This document shows, one piece after another, positions 52,183 to 63,450 of a DNA stretch of 64,000 nt. The notes beneath the pieces were generated by a model that was not told the origin of the DNA, searched no databases, and was given only the letters and a program-made list of their open reading frames with translations. The stretch is taken from NCBI GenBank assembly GCA_019448385.1, contig JAGTXO010000001.1, positions 1-64,000 of the forward strand. Reading direction: 5' to 3'. Numbering within the stretch: the stretch's first letter is position 1; each line of letters begins with the position of its first letter. This stretch comes from Diacronema lutheri (lineage: Eukaryota > Haptophyta > Pavlovophyceae > Pavlovales > Pavlovaceae). Both the position numbers and the translations under genes were made by a program.

Positions 52183-55100
52183 TCGCCCTCGTCGCCGGCC
52201 GGCGGCGGCGGTGGCGGCGGTGGCGGCGCGGCCACGGCGGCGGCAGCAGCGGCGGCGGCGGCGGTGGCGGCGGCGGCGGCGCCCAGCGCGGGCGGCGGCG
52301 GCGTGGCGGCGGCGGTGGCGGCGGCGGTGACGCCAGCGGCGGCCTTGGCGCCGCGCGTCTGCGGCGGCGTTTCGGCGCGATCGGGGCTGCCCCCGCCACG
52401 CACCGCGCTCGTGACCGCGCAGACGCCGCCCGGCGCACGATCGCTGGCCGCGCCGGTCAGCGCGACGCGGAGGCGCTCGCCGACAGCGTACATGTCCGCC
52501 ACGCTGAACGTGCGCGGCGCGGACGAGCAGCCCGCCGCGGCGAGCGCGTCGTTGAGCGCGCCCACTATCGCGAGGCCGCACGTCGCGCCACGCTGCGCCG
52601 CCTCGTTGAGCAGCAGCGCGCGGCGCACGCGCGAAATGTCGAGACCCGCCGCGTGCAGCGTGGCAGTTATCGCCTTGGCGAGCATGAGCGCCTGCCTGCA
52701 GGGCGACGCGAGCGTGTCGACGAGCACCGCGTCGTAGCGATGCTCGCCCGCGCGCGCGACGCGCACAAGGCGCAACGCGGTGAAATGGCCGGAGGCGAGC
52801 TGCGCGCCGTCGTCACCGCCCGCGCCGCCGCGCTCGTCCGACGGGCTCCACACGCCGATGACAGCCTGCGTTGTCGCCTCGCTGCGCAGGCGGTGCAGCA
52901 GCGCGGCGCGCTCGGCGCCGTCCTGGAACACCGCGGGTTGCGCGGCGAGCGGCACGTGGCAGACATGCCCGCCGCCGGCCTGCCCGTGCACGCGCAGCAC
53001 GACCTCGCAGCACGCGTCGACGGTTGAGGCGAGCATGTCGCCGCTGGCGATGCGCTCCACCTCTGCCTGCGGGAGGCCGGCGCTCGCGGCGGCGGAGGCC
53101 AGCCGGCGCGCAGCCGCGTCGCCCGCCCACGCCAGCAGCGCCGAGTTGGCGGGTTGGAGGGGAAGCTCAAGGGCGGCTGGTTCGGTGGCGGTAGCCTCGT
53201 TGGCAACGGGCACGTTGGCGGTGCGCACGTTGGCGGCGGGCGCGGCGGCGATGGCTGGTGGGGCGGAAGACACGCCCGCGGCGGCAGGCGCGGACGCGAC
53301 AGCGGCAGCGACTAGTGGGGCGGGGAAAACGCCGTCGGTGGCTGGCGCGGAGGCGAGTGCAGGAGCAACTAGTGGGGCGGGAAAATCGGCGGCAGGCGCG
53401 AAGGCGGATGCAGCAGCGGCTAGTGCGGCGGGGAAAACACCGTCGGCGGCAGGCGCGAAGGCGGATGCAGGAGCGCCCAGCGGGGCGCAGAAAACACCGT
53501 CGGCGGCAGGCGCGAAGGCGACAGCAGCAGTGGCCAGTGGAGCGGAGGCGCAGGGCCACGCGCGCGCCAGCCGTGCAAGCCCAAGCCGCGCGCGAGCGAC
53601 GCACGCGCCGATGGCCGAGGCGGCGGCGCAGGCCACGACGTGGCCTGGCACCGGTGTGGCCAGCCGCTCGCGGGTGTGCACGTCGAGCCGCGCCCCACGC
53701 CAAGAGCGGCGGCGCGCTGAACGGAGGCGCGCGACCCCGATCGATCCGCCCGCGCACGCGCGCGCCGGCTCAGTGTGGCCAACGCGCGCCGCTATGCAAG
53801 GCGCGCGCGCGATAACGGCGGCTGTCGGCCGTGGCGTGCGCGTGGCGGCGCCGCGGCGACGGGCGCGGCACACGAGCCGCTCGGGCGCGCCGCCGCCGCG
53901 CGGCACGATGTCGAGCAGCACGGTCACGCCGCGCGCGCGCGCGACCGCCGTGCACGCGAGCCGCACGGGCAGCGGCGGCCCGTCCGGGCGCGCGAGCGCC
54001 GCCACCTCGGCGTCGGTGAGGCTGTGCAGCTCGCGGCGCGCGCGCGCGAACGCGGCGATGTCCGCGCGCAGCTCCGCGTCCGTGCCGAGCGCGGCACGCG
54101 CGTGCACGGGGAGCGACGCGCGCAGCGCGTGGAGCACGCCGCCGCGCGCGCCGCGCGGCGCCGGCGCGCGCTCGCGCTCAGCGCGCGCGGCGCGCGTGAG
54201 CTCGCGCACCGCGCGCGCGAGATTGCGCCGCGCGGCCGCGACGGGAGGGCTAGGTGCGCGCGCGCGCCGGTTGTAGCGCGGCCGCGCCGAGTCGAGGGGC
54301 GGCGGACGCGGTGCGTACGCCGCGGCGCGGCCCGCGCGCCAAAAGGCCGGCGGCGGGCGCAGCTCCGTCGCGTCGACCGCGGCCGCGAGCGCGCCGAGCG
54401 CGGCGTCGCTGTCGCCCGCCGCGTCGGCCGCGTCGACGAGCACGAAGAGCGCGCCGAGCGCGCGCGACGCGGCCGCCTGCGCGGCGGTGGGGCGGGCGCA
54501 GGCAGCGACGCATGCGGCCGCCATGCCGCGCGCCGCGGCGAACGCCGGTGACGTGACGGCCGCGCCGATGGCAACGGCGGCGGCGGCGACGGTGGAGGCG
54601 GCAGCGCCGGCGATGGAGGTGGCAGCGGCGGCGGCGCTTGCCATCGCGCGGCGCGCGAGACGCGAGGCGCCACCGACCGCCGCCGCCGCAGCGCGCGCTG
54701 CGCGCGCGCCGGTGGCGCGCATCGTCGCCGCGCCAGGCGCCGCCGCGCCGACGCCGCCGGCGCCCGCGCCGTCGCCGCTCTCGGCCGTGCAGGGCTCCGA
54801 TGGCGAACCCGGCGTGCGCTGGCGCGTGATGCGCGCGCCGAGGCGCGCGCTCCGCGCCGCGCGGCCGGCGACGTCGAGGAAGCGCCGTGCGCGCGCCGCG
54901 CGCAGGCCACGCGCGCGCGGCGGCGCACCGACAGGCGCCGAGCGCCGCGGCGCGCACGCCGGCGCGTCGCTGTCGGGTTGCGCAGCGCGCGCGCGGGAAC
55001 TCGGCGCGGCGTGTGCGGGCGGCGGGCGCGCGCCCGCGCGGCGCAGAGGCGCGAGGCGCCGGCCGCAGACGAGGCGTGTGCGCAACCAGGACGGCGAGGG

Positions 55101-56630
55101 CCGCAGGGCGCCGTCGACGTCGCGCATCGGCGGGCCGCGAGCCCGCCGCGCAGCCGTGCGGCGCGCGCGAGGCGCTCGGCGGCGCGCGCGCCGCACGGCG
55201 CGCGCGGCGGCGCGCACGCCAGCGACGGCTGCGGCCACGCCGCGCGCCAACACGGCCGCGGCGTGCGCCATCGCACCGAGCACGGCGCGTGGCGCGCCGA
55301 GCAAGCGCAGCAAGCGCGACGCCGTCGCGCGCGCCGGCGCACCGTGTGCAGGGGCCTCGCCAGCGCCAGCACCGACGCCGCCATCGCCGCAGCCGCAGGT
55401 GGCGTCGCCGCCGCCGCAGGCGTCGCGACGGACGCCGCCGCCGCCGAAACAACCGCCGCACACGTCGCCGCCGACGTTGCCACCCCAGCCGCCGTTGCGT
55501 GCGCAGGTGGCTGCGGCGCGTGCGTGCGGGAGGCGTGCCGTGCGGCGCGCATCACACGGGCTGCGCGACGCGAGCGACGCCGCCGGGGTCCCCGCTGCGC
55601 CAGGCGCGCCGTGCGCGCCAGCCTCGCCGGCCTCGCCGGCGCGCGGTCGCGCGCTCGCCTCGACGTGGCCGCCTCCGCCGCCATCGCCGCCGTCGAACCG
55701 GGCGGCGGAGGGCTGCCGCTCGAACCGCTCGTCGGCGTCGGCCGCCACCGCCGCCTCGCGCTCCGCCGCCGCGGCGGCCGCACGGCGCGCGTGGCGGAGC
55801 GCGCGGCCGCCGTCCGCTGCGCGGCGTGGCGGCGCGGGCGCGGGCTTCGGCGCGCGCGGCCCCTCGGCGCGCTCGCGGAGCACGGCGAGCGGCGTGCCCG
55901 TGGCGACGCTCGTGCAGACGCGCCGCAAGGCGGCGCTTACGCACGCGTGGACGACGCGCGCCGTCCGCTTGTCGGCGGCGCGCGCGGCGCGGCGCGCGGC
56001 CTTGGCGGCGGCCTTTTTGGCGCGCCTCTGCTCCGCCTGCTCCGACAGCGCGCGCGCCTGGCGCTCGGCTGCGAGCGCGTCCTCGGGCGAAACGGTCGGC
56101 CTCGGCGGCCGCGCGCGCGCGCTGCGACGCTGCGCGCTGCGGCGGTCGGACGGCGGCTGCCGCGGCGGCGAGGACGGCGAGCGCGAGCTCGGCGTGGGCG
56201 ACCAATCGCCGCTGACGGTTGCGAGCGGCGCAAACGGGTTGTCGTCCCCGCGCCCCGCGGCGTGCGACAGTGCACGCGGCGTCGGGCGCCGGCCGACCGC
56301 TGGCGGGCCCCACTCGGACGGCGGCTCCGAGGGCGAGCGCGCCGTCGGCGCCGCGCGTTGCGCGGCCGGCGACGCCTCCCGGTCCAGCGCCGCCTGCTCT
56401 CTCGCCGCGGCCTGCTCGTCACCCTCCGGCACGCCACGCGGCGCGAGCACCGCGGTGGCGCAGCGCGTCGCGTTGAGCAACGCCGCCTCCATCTGCCGCA
56501 CGCTGGCCTTGGCGCACGCCACACCCTGTCTCGCCCGGCGCAGCGCCTCGTGCGCGCGGCGCACATCCGCGTCGGCATCTTCGCGCATGCCAAAGTGCGC
56601 CTGTTGCAGCCGCAGGTCCGCAGGGCGCCC
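43401..56630 (-). CDS. Giant multi-domain reading frame: Ulp1-like protease, YqaJ nuclease, chromodomain, Fanzor N-terminus
   Basis: An uninterrupted frame of about 4,410 codons. In order on the minus strand: a coiled coil (DVRRAHEALRRARQGVACAK) and low-complexity basic/Ala-rich stretches; an Ulp1-like domain near 53090-52530; a poly-Ala tract (about 52090-52190); unassigned alpha/beta regions; a YqaJ-like nuclease near 48400-47905; basic linkers (GGTRKRKRG); a chromodomain near 44720-44540; and the Fanzor N-terminal region. Length alone means little here because opposite-strand frames are also long, but domains on this strand follow one frame throughout. Internal introns or gene boundaries in the low-complexity stretches cannot be excluded. 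It may continue in phase from the block upstream. Confidence 0.55.
44540..44720 (-). other. Chromodomain within the giant frame
   Basis: TYEVEAVVDERRK, FQFRIRWRGYDESADTWEP and ANVSSDLVAQFRKTRDE match the chromodomain: start Y-x-V-E-x-(V/I), then the aromatic W-x-G-Y and D-(T/S)-W-E-P core, then a C-terminal helix. Chromodomains bind methylated histone tails and are used by several mobile elements to direct insertion to heterochromatin. Targeting by this element is inference. Confidence 0.85.
47905..48400 (-). other. YqaJ-like (viral-exonuclease/PD-(D/E)XK) nuclease domain
   Basis: SPRWHDERWEEVTGSKVGDV opens the domain as in YqaJ/lambda-exonuclease-like proteins (RxxxW...lTgS). GILGEAVALRKLAAAY supplies the early glutamate, FAFSPDGLAILP the SPDG aspartate and VLVEVKTLTK the E-x-K catalytic pair. 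HRDQLQLGMHVLG supplies the QxQ helix. All expected catalytic residues are present. In phages this family is an end-resecting exonuclease used in recombination. Confidence 0.8.
52530..53090 (-). other. Ulp1/adenain-like cysteine protease domain, second copy
   Basis: A catalytic His is suggested by LASGHFTALRLVRV, an Asp by YDAVLVDTLASP, and a Cys by AQRGATCGLAIVGALNDAL (Gln-x4-Cys-Gly). The His...Asp...Gln-x4-Cys order is that of C48/C5-type SUMO and viral-type proteases. Similar domains occur in many large DNA transposons. Confidence 0.55.
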
Positions 56631-56763
56631 CTGCGCGCGAGGGGCACGGGCGCGGCGGCGCGCAGGTGACGGAGCTGGCGCGCCGTTCTGCGCTGCGCGC
56701 ACGCCAATCGACGGGCGCGCGCGCGGCGGGGCGCGCGCGCGCGCGCGCGCGCGCGCTGCCTAC

Positions 56764-59700
56764 CCAGCCGCCGGCCGGCTCGCGCGAGCGCGCCAGCTGC
56801 TCCGCCGCCTCGGCGTCGAGCACGCGCTGCTGCGCCTCCTCCGCGCCCAGTGCAGCGAGGTGCAGCCGGCGGGCTGCCTTGCGGCAGTTGCCCTCCGCCT
56901 TGCCCACGGCCTTGCGCGCCGCGTCGACGGGGTCGTCGTTGGCTCTGGCGCGCCTGCGCTTGCCCTTGTCGGCGGGCGGCGGCTCGGCGCGCTGCGGCGC
57001 GCCGAGCGCGTCGTCGGCTCCGCGCGCGGCCGCCCGCGGGCGGCGGGCCCCAAAGAGCGCACCGGTCGCCGTGCGCGCCGCGCAAGCAACGACCAGCGCT
57101 GACACGCCGGCGAAGACCGCACCGCCCAGCGCCACGGTTGCCACGATGCGCAGCGTCCCGTGCGCAGGCCGCGCTGCCTCCGCCGCCGCTTTGGCGGCCT
57201 CGCGCGCGCGCGCATCGGCGGCTCTCATCTCGTGCAGCAGCCCGGCCGCGCCGCTCGCGCCGTCGCGGCCGCGCGCGAGCTCGCACAGCACCGCCGCCGC
57301 GCGCCGCGTGGGCTCGCGCGCGAGCAGCTGCGCGCCGCCGTCGGGGCGCAGCTTCTCAACGAACTCGACAAACGTCGCGTCGCGCCAGAGGGACATGCGG
57401 AAGGCCCTGTGCACCGCCCCCTCTTGCTCGCGCATCCGCCGTGCCGCCCGCCTGCCGTCGCGCGCGTGCGCGTGCGCGGCCGCGTCGAATCCCGCGACGC
57501 CGCGCTGCGCGTCGCGCGCGTCCGACGACGGCGCCGCCGCGCTGCCCGCCAAGGGCGCCGCAGCGGCGACGCGCGCGTGCGGAGCGACGGGATCGCCGGC
57601 GGCCGGCGGCTCGGCGCGCTGCGGCGTGCCGTTTGCTCCGCGCGCGGCCGTCCCGGGGGAGATGGCCGCGATGGCGCCGCCAGCCGCGCCGTGCGCCAGC
57701 CACGCGCATAGGCTGCCGACGAGCTCGCCGAAACCCCCGACGGTCGCCGCGGCGGCGAGTGCGCCGGGCTTGCCGGCCGACAGCGGCTCGCGAGCGTCGT
57801 CGTCGCAGCCGCCGGCACCCGTCTTGGCGAGTGCGTCGCGCTCGCCCTCGACGCCCGCCACGACCGCCGCCCCTCCGTCGTCCGCCGCGCCGGCCGCGCG
57901 CGCGGCCGGGCGCAGAGGAGGCGTGCCGGTGCAGCCGTCGCCGCTCGTCTTCGCGGTTTCCTCCACCTTGATCGCTTCGTCGCCACCTGCGCCATCTCCG
58001 ACGCCGGGGCCCTTGGTCACGCTTGCCGCCATGCGCGCCGTGCCCGCCGGCCAGCCCGCCGACTGCTCGAGCGCGGCGGCGAGCGGCGCGACGCGCGTCG
58101 ACTCGGGCGCGCTCTCGTCATCGGGCTCGGGCGCGTTGTGCAGGCGCGCGAGCGCGCGCTCGACGGCCGCGGCGCCACTGCCGGGGGCGCGGCTCGCCGC
58201 GCGCACCGCGCGCCGCCAGGCCGGCGCGAACATGAGCGCCGGCTCGAGCGCCGCGAGCGCGCGCGCCTCGCGCGCGTCGCTCGCGCCGAGGCGCGGCGGC
58301 ACGCGCGCGGCTCCGCGCGGCGCGGTGCCTCGGAAGCGTGGGCTCAGCGTGTAGGCGAGGTGCTGCGGCACGCCGCGCGCCTCCGCGCGCGCGCGTCCGT
58401 CCTCGACCTCGCGCCGCGCCTTCGCGATCGCCGGCGTGGCGCGCGCGAGCCAGTCGGGGTCGGCGGGCAGGTGGATCACGACGAGAATCGGCGCCCAGTC
58501 CAGCCGCGGGTTCTTGTGACGGTCGGGCACGACCCACACGAGCAGCACCGTGCCCTCCGCGCCGCACGCCGCCTCGTAGATCCTGGGCTGCGAGCGCCAA
58601 TCGGGCCTGACGCGCAGCGCCCGCGCGTGGTCGATGGCGGCGGCGCGGTCGCCATTGAAGTGAACCGTCGTCACCTCGCCGATGACGGACCGGCCGGACC
58701 GCCAGCAGAACACCGCGTCCGCCGACCCGCCGGCGATGGCCGCGAGCGATTCGGGCGCGGCGAGCCGCGGCAAGCCCTCGAAGGCGGCAAAGTCCTCGTG
58801 CGCATTGTGCACGCCGCCCCAGCCGTCGTGCGCGTACGCGCGCGCGGCCGCTCGTACCGCGCGCGGCTGGTTCTCCACGCCCGACGTCATGTGCCATGTC
58901 GTCCCCGCGAAGCCGGGCTCGCCCAGCTCGGCCCGCACGACGGCACCGTACCCCGCGCCCTGCGTCGGGGCGGCGAGGTGGTGCATGCCCGCGCCGGTCA
59001 CGCCCTCCGTGCGCTGCCGCGTGACGATCGTGCCCGTCGCGTGCGCGAAAAGCGTGTCGACCACGGCGGGCGCGCGCCCGCTGTTCGCCCGTAGCCGCGC
59101 CCTGCCCGCTTTTAGCTGCTCGGGGTCCTTGGCGTCGTACACGCGCGCGTCCGCGTCGCCCTCATCAGGCGCAGTGTAGACGCAGCGGCGTTCGAGCGGC
59201 GCCGAGCCACCGCCGTCCGCCGCCGCCGGCGAGGTTGGCGCCGCGCCCGCCGCCACCGCGCTCGTCGCCGCCGTGCCCGTCGCCACCGCCGCAGCCGCCG
59301 CGCCCGCGGGGTCGTCGTCCCCGTCCTCCGCGCCCTCCCCGTCGTCAGCGGTGGTGGCGTCGCCATCGTCCCCGTCGCCCTCGCCCCCGCCGAGGCTGCT
59401 GAATGGTCGGGGCCCCCACGCCGAGGCGGCGCGCCGCTGCGGCGCACGCGGCGGTGGCGCTCGCGACGGCGGCCTTGGCGCCGCCGCGCCGCGCGGCCTG
59501 GCCGCCGTCGACAGCGCGCGGCCTGCAGCGCCCGTGAGCGCGTCGAGCGCGGCCGTGCGTGCGATGCGGTCGTCGGGCGCGCGCAGCGCCGCCTCGACGG
59601 CCTGCAGCAGCCCGTCGGGCGCGGATCCGCCGACACTGGCATCGCACGCCTCGGCGAGCCGCGCGGCCTCGGCGAGCCGCGCGGCCTCGCGGGTGAACGG

Positions 59701-60441
59701 GCCGAAGCGCCTGGCGCGGTCGCCGAGCAGAGCGCCGATGGCGGCGCGGAGCGTGCGCGCGCGGGTCTCCTCGTACGCGGCCGTCGTGAGGCGCGCGAGG
59801 CGCGCGTCCAAAGCCTTCTTGATGTCGACAAGGACACTCGCGCGGCGGCCGTAGAGCGTCGATGCGCTCGCCACGACCTCGGCCGCGACTGTTGCCGCGG
59901 CGAAGCAACACGCGGCCCCACTCTGCGGGGGCGCCTTGAAGGCATCGATGGGCGGCGCTGTTCTGCCGATGCGCTGCGCAAGCTTCTTGATGAGCACGCC
60001 GGCCGCCGTGGCGTACGCCGATTCGCCGTTGCCCAAGGTGCGCGAATCGGCGAGCAGGGCGAGCGCGGCGCCGGGCGGCGCGCCGCGCTGCGCGGGCGGC
60101 GCGAGGAGCAGGTACGCCGCCGTCCAGTGCACGAGGCCGCTGGACGCGCGGAGGCAGAGCGGTAGCACGACCACGAGCACCTGCCCAAACCGGTCCGCAT
60201 CCGCGCATGCTTTGCGCAGGTTGCGCAGCGCCACCTTGAGCGCATGCTGCGAGCACCCCGTGTCGCCCACCCTAACCCTGCTCGTGCCGAAATCCGCGTA
60301 ACGCAGCAGGGCGATGAGGCAAGTGGATGGGACCACGTGGGGGTGGGTATCTCCCGGCGACAGAATGGTGCTGAGGGCCAGCGAGAAACTGTCCGAGCCG
60401 CCCCGCCCGCCGGGCAAAGCGTCCTTCACGGAGTCCTCCAT
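56764..60441 (-). CDS. 5' block of the giant frame: Ulp1-like protease, unassigned domain, membrane span
   Basis: The frame opens at ATG 60441. Residues about 30-195 look like an Ulp1-like cysteine protease: GLVHWTAAYLLLAP (His), ALLADSRTLGN (Asp) and APPQSGAACCFAAATVAAE (Gln...Cys). A mid-section near 59000-58350 holds AVVRAELGEPGF, ADAVFCWRSGRSVIGEVTTV and a run ending ILVVIHLPAD; the pattern of acidic and charged residues could be a nuclease-like core, but I could not assign it. Toward the 3' end there is one clear membrane span (IVATVALGGAVFAGVSALVV) and a coiled coil (GKAEGNCRKAARRLHLAA). It probably continues through a 133-nt intron (GTAGGC...CGCAG) into the next block, where a similar coiled coil begins. 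Confidence 0.5.
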
Positions 60442-62343
60442 CTGCAGACTGTGGGCACGTCAGTGTCCGGATGGCGGCCCGGATGATACTTGGGAGAATT
60501 TACATGATGCCCTGGAGAATGCCCCGCTCTCCCACAACCAGGACCCGCCAGCGCGCCGAGCCTACTCGTTTGCCCGCGCCGCCTCTCTTTGCGCGCCCGA
60601 GCGCGGCCTCCGAGCGCGGCCAACGTCCTCCGGGGGCGTGCATCGTGGCTGCTCGGAGGGGCTGCGACGCGGCGAAAGCTCGCTGCGCGGCCGCAACGTG
60701 AGCGCGCGCGCGCGGCCGCGCGCCGGCCTGCGCTGCTCTGCACGGCCGCGCGCCGGCCTGCGCAGCCTCGTCGCGCAGCGTGAGCGCGAGCGCGCGCGAG
60801 GTGAGCTCGGCGGATGGGTGCGCGGCGGCGTTGGCGGCGGGTGCGGCGGCAGGCTGGGCGGCGGGTTTGGACGGAGAGTGTCGGGGAAGAACGGGGCGCA
60901 TCCTGGTTGGGAGTTGGACGGCGCCCACCACGCGCTGGCGGATCCTGGTTGCCACCACCACCCCCCCCCCCCCCCCCCCGGAGACGAGGACCAGGGGCAT
61001 GGCCGACTCGCTGCGCCGCACAGCGCGCGGCGCGCGGCATGCTGCGCGACCTCAAGCACATCCAGCCGCGCTCCGCCCACGCAACGCGCGCAATGCCGCG
61101 TTGCACTGCAGGTGTGCACGTGCGGCTCTCACGCGCACTGTGTTGCACGAACGGCATCACGCCACCGAGCTGCGTCCGGACCACGCGCCGCGCGCAGGCG
61201 ACCACACAGGGGCGCGCCGCGCCGCGCGTGCGCGCCCTCGCAACCGTTGCAGCACGCTCTGCCTTGCACTGCGCCGAGCCGCCGCGCGCTGTGCGCGTGC
61301 ATGCAGGGCGCACGCGTGCGACGAAGCGCGCGCGCGGCGAGGCGCGCGGGCGGCTCGCTGCGCGGGCGGCAACGCGCCAAGCTGCGCCCAGGCCAGGCGC
61401 GCGCCCGCGAGTGCCACCGGGACGCACTGCCCCCGCCGGGGTCGCCGCGCGCTCTGTGTGTGCGCTCGCGCGCTGCGAGCGCGGCGGAACGTTCGTGCAT
61501 GGCGCGAAGAGCGCGGCACCCGAAGACGGCTGCCCCGAGCCCGCGCCGGGTGGCAGCGAGCGGCGGCACCTCCTCGGCGAGCCCGCCCCGCGCCTTCCCC
61601 TCCACGTGGCGTTTTGAGGCAGACGGACACGCGCCCACACTGCGACTGGGCACGCTGCTCGAGGCAGACACGCACCCAACGCGCGCGCACCACGCGCCCG
61701 CGTCGGCGGGCCGGTGTGAACGAGCGAGAGCTCGGTGTCGCCAACGGGGGCACGGGCGCGAGTTCGGTCCGCCTCTCGACGGACGCAGGCGACGCTGCCG
61801 GGAACTTCCCCGACGCCTGCACATCCAGGGCTTCGAGGTACAGAGCTGGGCAACAGTGCCGCTCGTCACCGATGAGGCGGCCAAGCTTGCTATCCTTGCT
61901 GCCCTCGGCTCCACCAAACAGCCGGGCGACCCAACGGTTCGTGATCGCCTGGCCGCCAGGTGCGAACCGCGTTCATGCAGGCGCTTCGCCTGCATTCTCC
62001 GCCCCGCTGCGGACGTCCGCCTGCCGGCCGCGAACACGGCCGGTGCGCGCTGCCGCCTGGCCCAACACGAAAACGCGCCCGCCCCCGAGGCCGCAGGTCC
62101 TACCTACCCAAGCGCAGCCCAACGGCACGCAGACAGCCCGCCTTGGCAACCGACTCGTGCGCGAGCGCTCCGCCCTCCACAAGAGCCTGCCCCACGCCAC
62201 CGCCGACGCGGAGCCAGCGCAGCCGACGCCCCTCCGCGACGCTCGCGCCGCAAGGCGCAAGGGCCCCGGCGAGACGGCGTCAACCAAGCCCGCCGCTGGC
62301 ACAGCGCCGGCACCCGGAGCCCACCCCAAGCCCGCACGCCTCG

Positions 62344-62383
<40 letters not shown>
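62344..62383. repeat. Poly-C tract (40 bp)
   Basis: Uninterrupted C run on the plus strand. Followed 35 bp later by TGCGCCAG, a possible splice acceptor. Confidence 0.85.
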
Positions 62384-62384
<1 letters not shown>

Positions 62385-62569
62385 ATCGGCGGACCGATTG
62401 CGTTTTGGTGCGCCAGGCTCAAAGCGCCATCGCAGTGGCGGGCCCGCAGACGCAGACGCTGACATGCCCAACGCTGGGCACTGAGGCCGCAGGCCGGCCC
62501 TCCTGGACCTGGCGGGCGAGCTGCCCGCGCAGCGGCCACGCGAGCCTCGCACTGACCGTGGCGGTCGCT

Positions 62570-63075
62570 GCCACCGTGATAGCTGCGGGTGCGGCGGCCT
62601 TGGCCCCAACCCCATCATCCGTCTTCATCCCCGCCCTGCTCGCGCTCGCGGCCTACGTCGGCAATCCCTGCACCGGGATCCGCCCCGCGAAGTCCACACA
62701 AGACTTATCCGTGCTGCACGCCAGCCGCGCGCGCCGACGCGCGCCGCTCCCACACGCTCACCTCCGTTTCCGCGGGCGGCCCAACGCCCCCCCCCCCCCC
62801 CCCCCACCCCCCCCCCCCCCCCCCACCCCCCCCGGCAGGCGGCCATCGAGCCGCATTAGCACACCCGCCCGGGGCCTCCCGCCGCACCCGCAGCGGCTCG
62901 GCGCCTTGAATCCTCCCGTCCCCTGGGGTGAGGCCTTCAACCCGGGCCCAGCGCGCTCCGACTGCCTCACGCGCGCCAGCGCCAACCTCGGCGGCATGGT
63001 AGACCCCGAGCGAAAAGCCGCACTTCTCGCCGTCCTCGTCAGGCGCAAGTACGTTATCCTGCTCCTACTGCCGAC
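62570..63075 (+). mobile_element. LINE-like fragment: 2A-like motif and start of an APE endonuclease
   Basis: One plus-strand frame has a hydrophobic stretch (VAVAATVIAAGAAALAPTPS), then WGEAFNPGPARSDCLTRASA, then LGGMVDPERKAALLAVLVRR and KYVILLLL. FNPGP resembles the 2A-like NPGP that precedes the endonuclease in several non-LTR retrotransposons. The following A-x-N-x-G, then hydrophobic D/Y-x-(V/I)-L-L-L pattern is how an APE endonuclease begins. Nothing after 63075 matches the rest of an endonuclease or a reverse transcriptase, so this is at most a 5' fragment. The poly-C tract at 62787-62835 interrupts it. It could equally be chance. Confidence 0.3.
62787..62835. repeat. Poly-C tract with two A interruptions
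   Basis: C-rich run broken by A at 62806 and 62825, ending CCCCGGCAGG. Position relative to a CAG|G suggests an intron polypyrimidine tract on the plus strand. Confidence 0.8.
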
Positions 63076-63362
63076 GCGGTTCCCGCGCGCGCGGACTACT
63101 ACGCCGGGCAGATCGCCGCAGACGCACGTAAGTGCACACGTGCGGACAAGGCGCACACGCTCGACGTCCAGTTAGCGCGCCACTGGTCACATTTAAGCGT
63201 CCGTGCTCGCCCACAGCGTCGCCATCCACAAGATGCGCGCTGGAGCCATCCAAGCAGGGCTCTGCCTGCTCGGCTTCCGCAAGGCAATTTGGGCCGCGGA
63301 CAGCGGGCAGCGGACGGCGTGCGCGTGCGAGGTGCGAAAGGAGGAAGAAGGTAGGGAGAGTG

Positions 63363-63376
<14 letters not shown>

Positions 63377-63417
<41 letters not shown>
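63377..63417 (-). repeat. 41-bp poly-G (C on the minus strand) beside (GT)n
   Basis: G run preceded by GTGTGTGTGTGTGTG on the plus strand. On the minus strand it lies about 30 nt downstream of a good splice donor (G|GTGAGT at 63450), so it probably sits inside an intron of the minus-strand ubiquitin-protease-like gene. Confidence 0.85.
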
Positions 63418-63422
<5 letters not shown>

Positions 63423-63450
63423 CGGCCGCCGGAGACGAGGACGCACTCAC

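Larger units (their letters stand above)
41548..60441 (-). mobile_element. Candidate giant Fanzor-bearing mobile element (core coding region)
   Basis: Almost 19 kb on one strand carry nuclease, protease and chromatin-reader domains with no recognisable host role, ending in a Fanzor. The three open blocks (60441-56764, 56630-43401, 43272-41548) are phase-compatible across two GT-AG introns (56631-56763, 133 nt; 43273-43400, 128 nt), compatible with one product of about 6,200 aa; separate genes cannot be excluded. GC matches the host, so transfer is not obvious from composition. No capsid, DNA polymerase, integrase or reverse transcriptase was recognised, and terminal repeats were not found, so its true ends and class are open. 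The reading frame looks whole. Confidence 0.5.
60442..63192. other. Low-information interval with poly-C tracts and one LINE-like fragment
   Basis: No complete gene could be supported. Frames are long on both strands but repetitive and Arg/Ala-rich. Poly-C tracts lie at about 60961-60979, 62344-62383 and 62787-62835. The last is followed by CCGGCAG|GCGG, which looks exactly like the acceptor of intron 3 in the CHAT gene. A spliced plus-strand gene is therefore possible but its exons are not resolvable. Confidence 0.5.

Noticed and set aside
41548-60441. Classifying the giant region as a Polinton or an integrated large virus
   Set aside because: No capsid, packaging ATPase, DNA polymerase or integrase could be recognised; the protease and Fanzor domains alone do not identify a virus.
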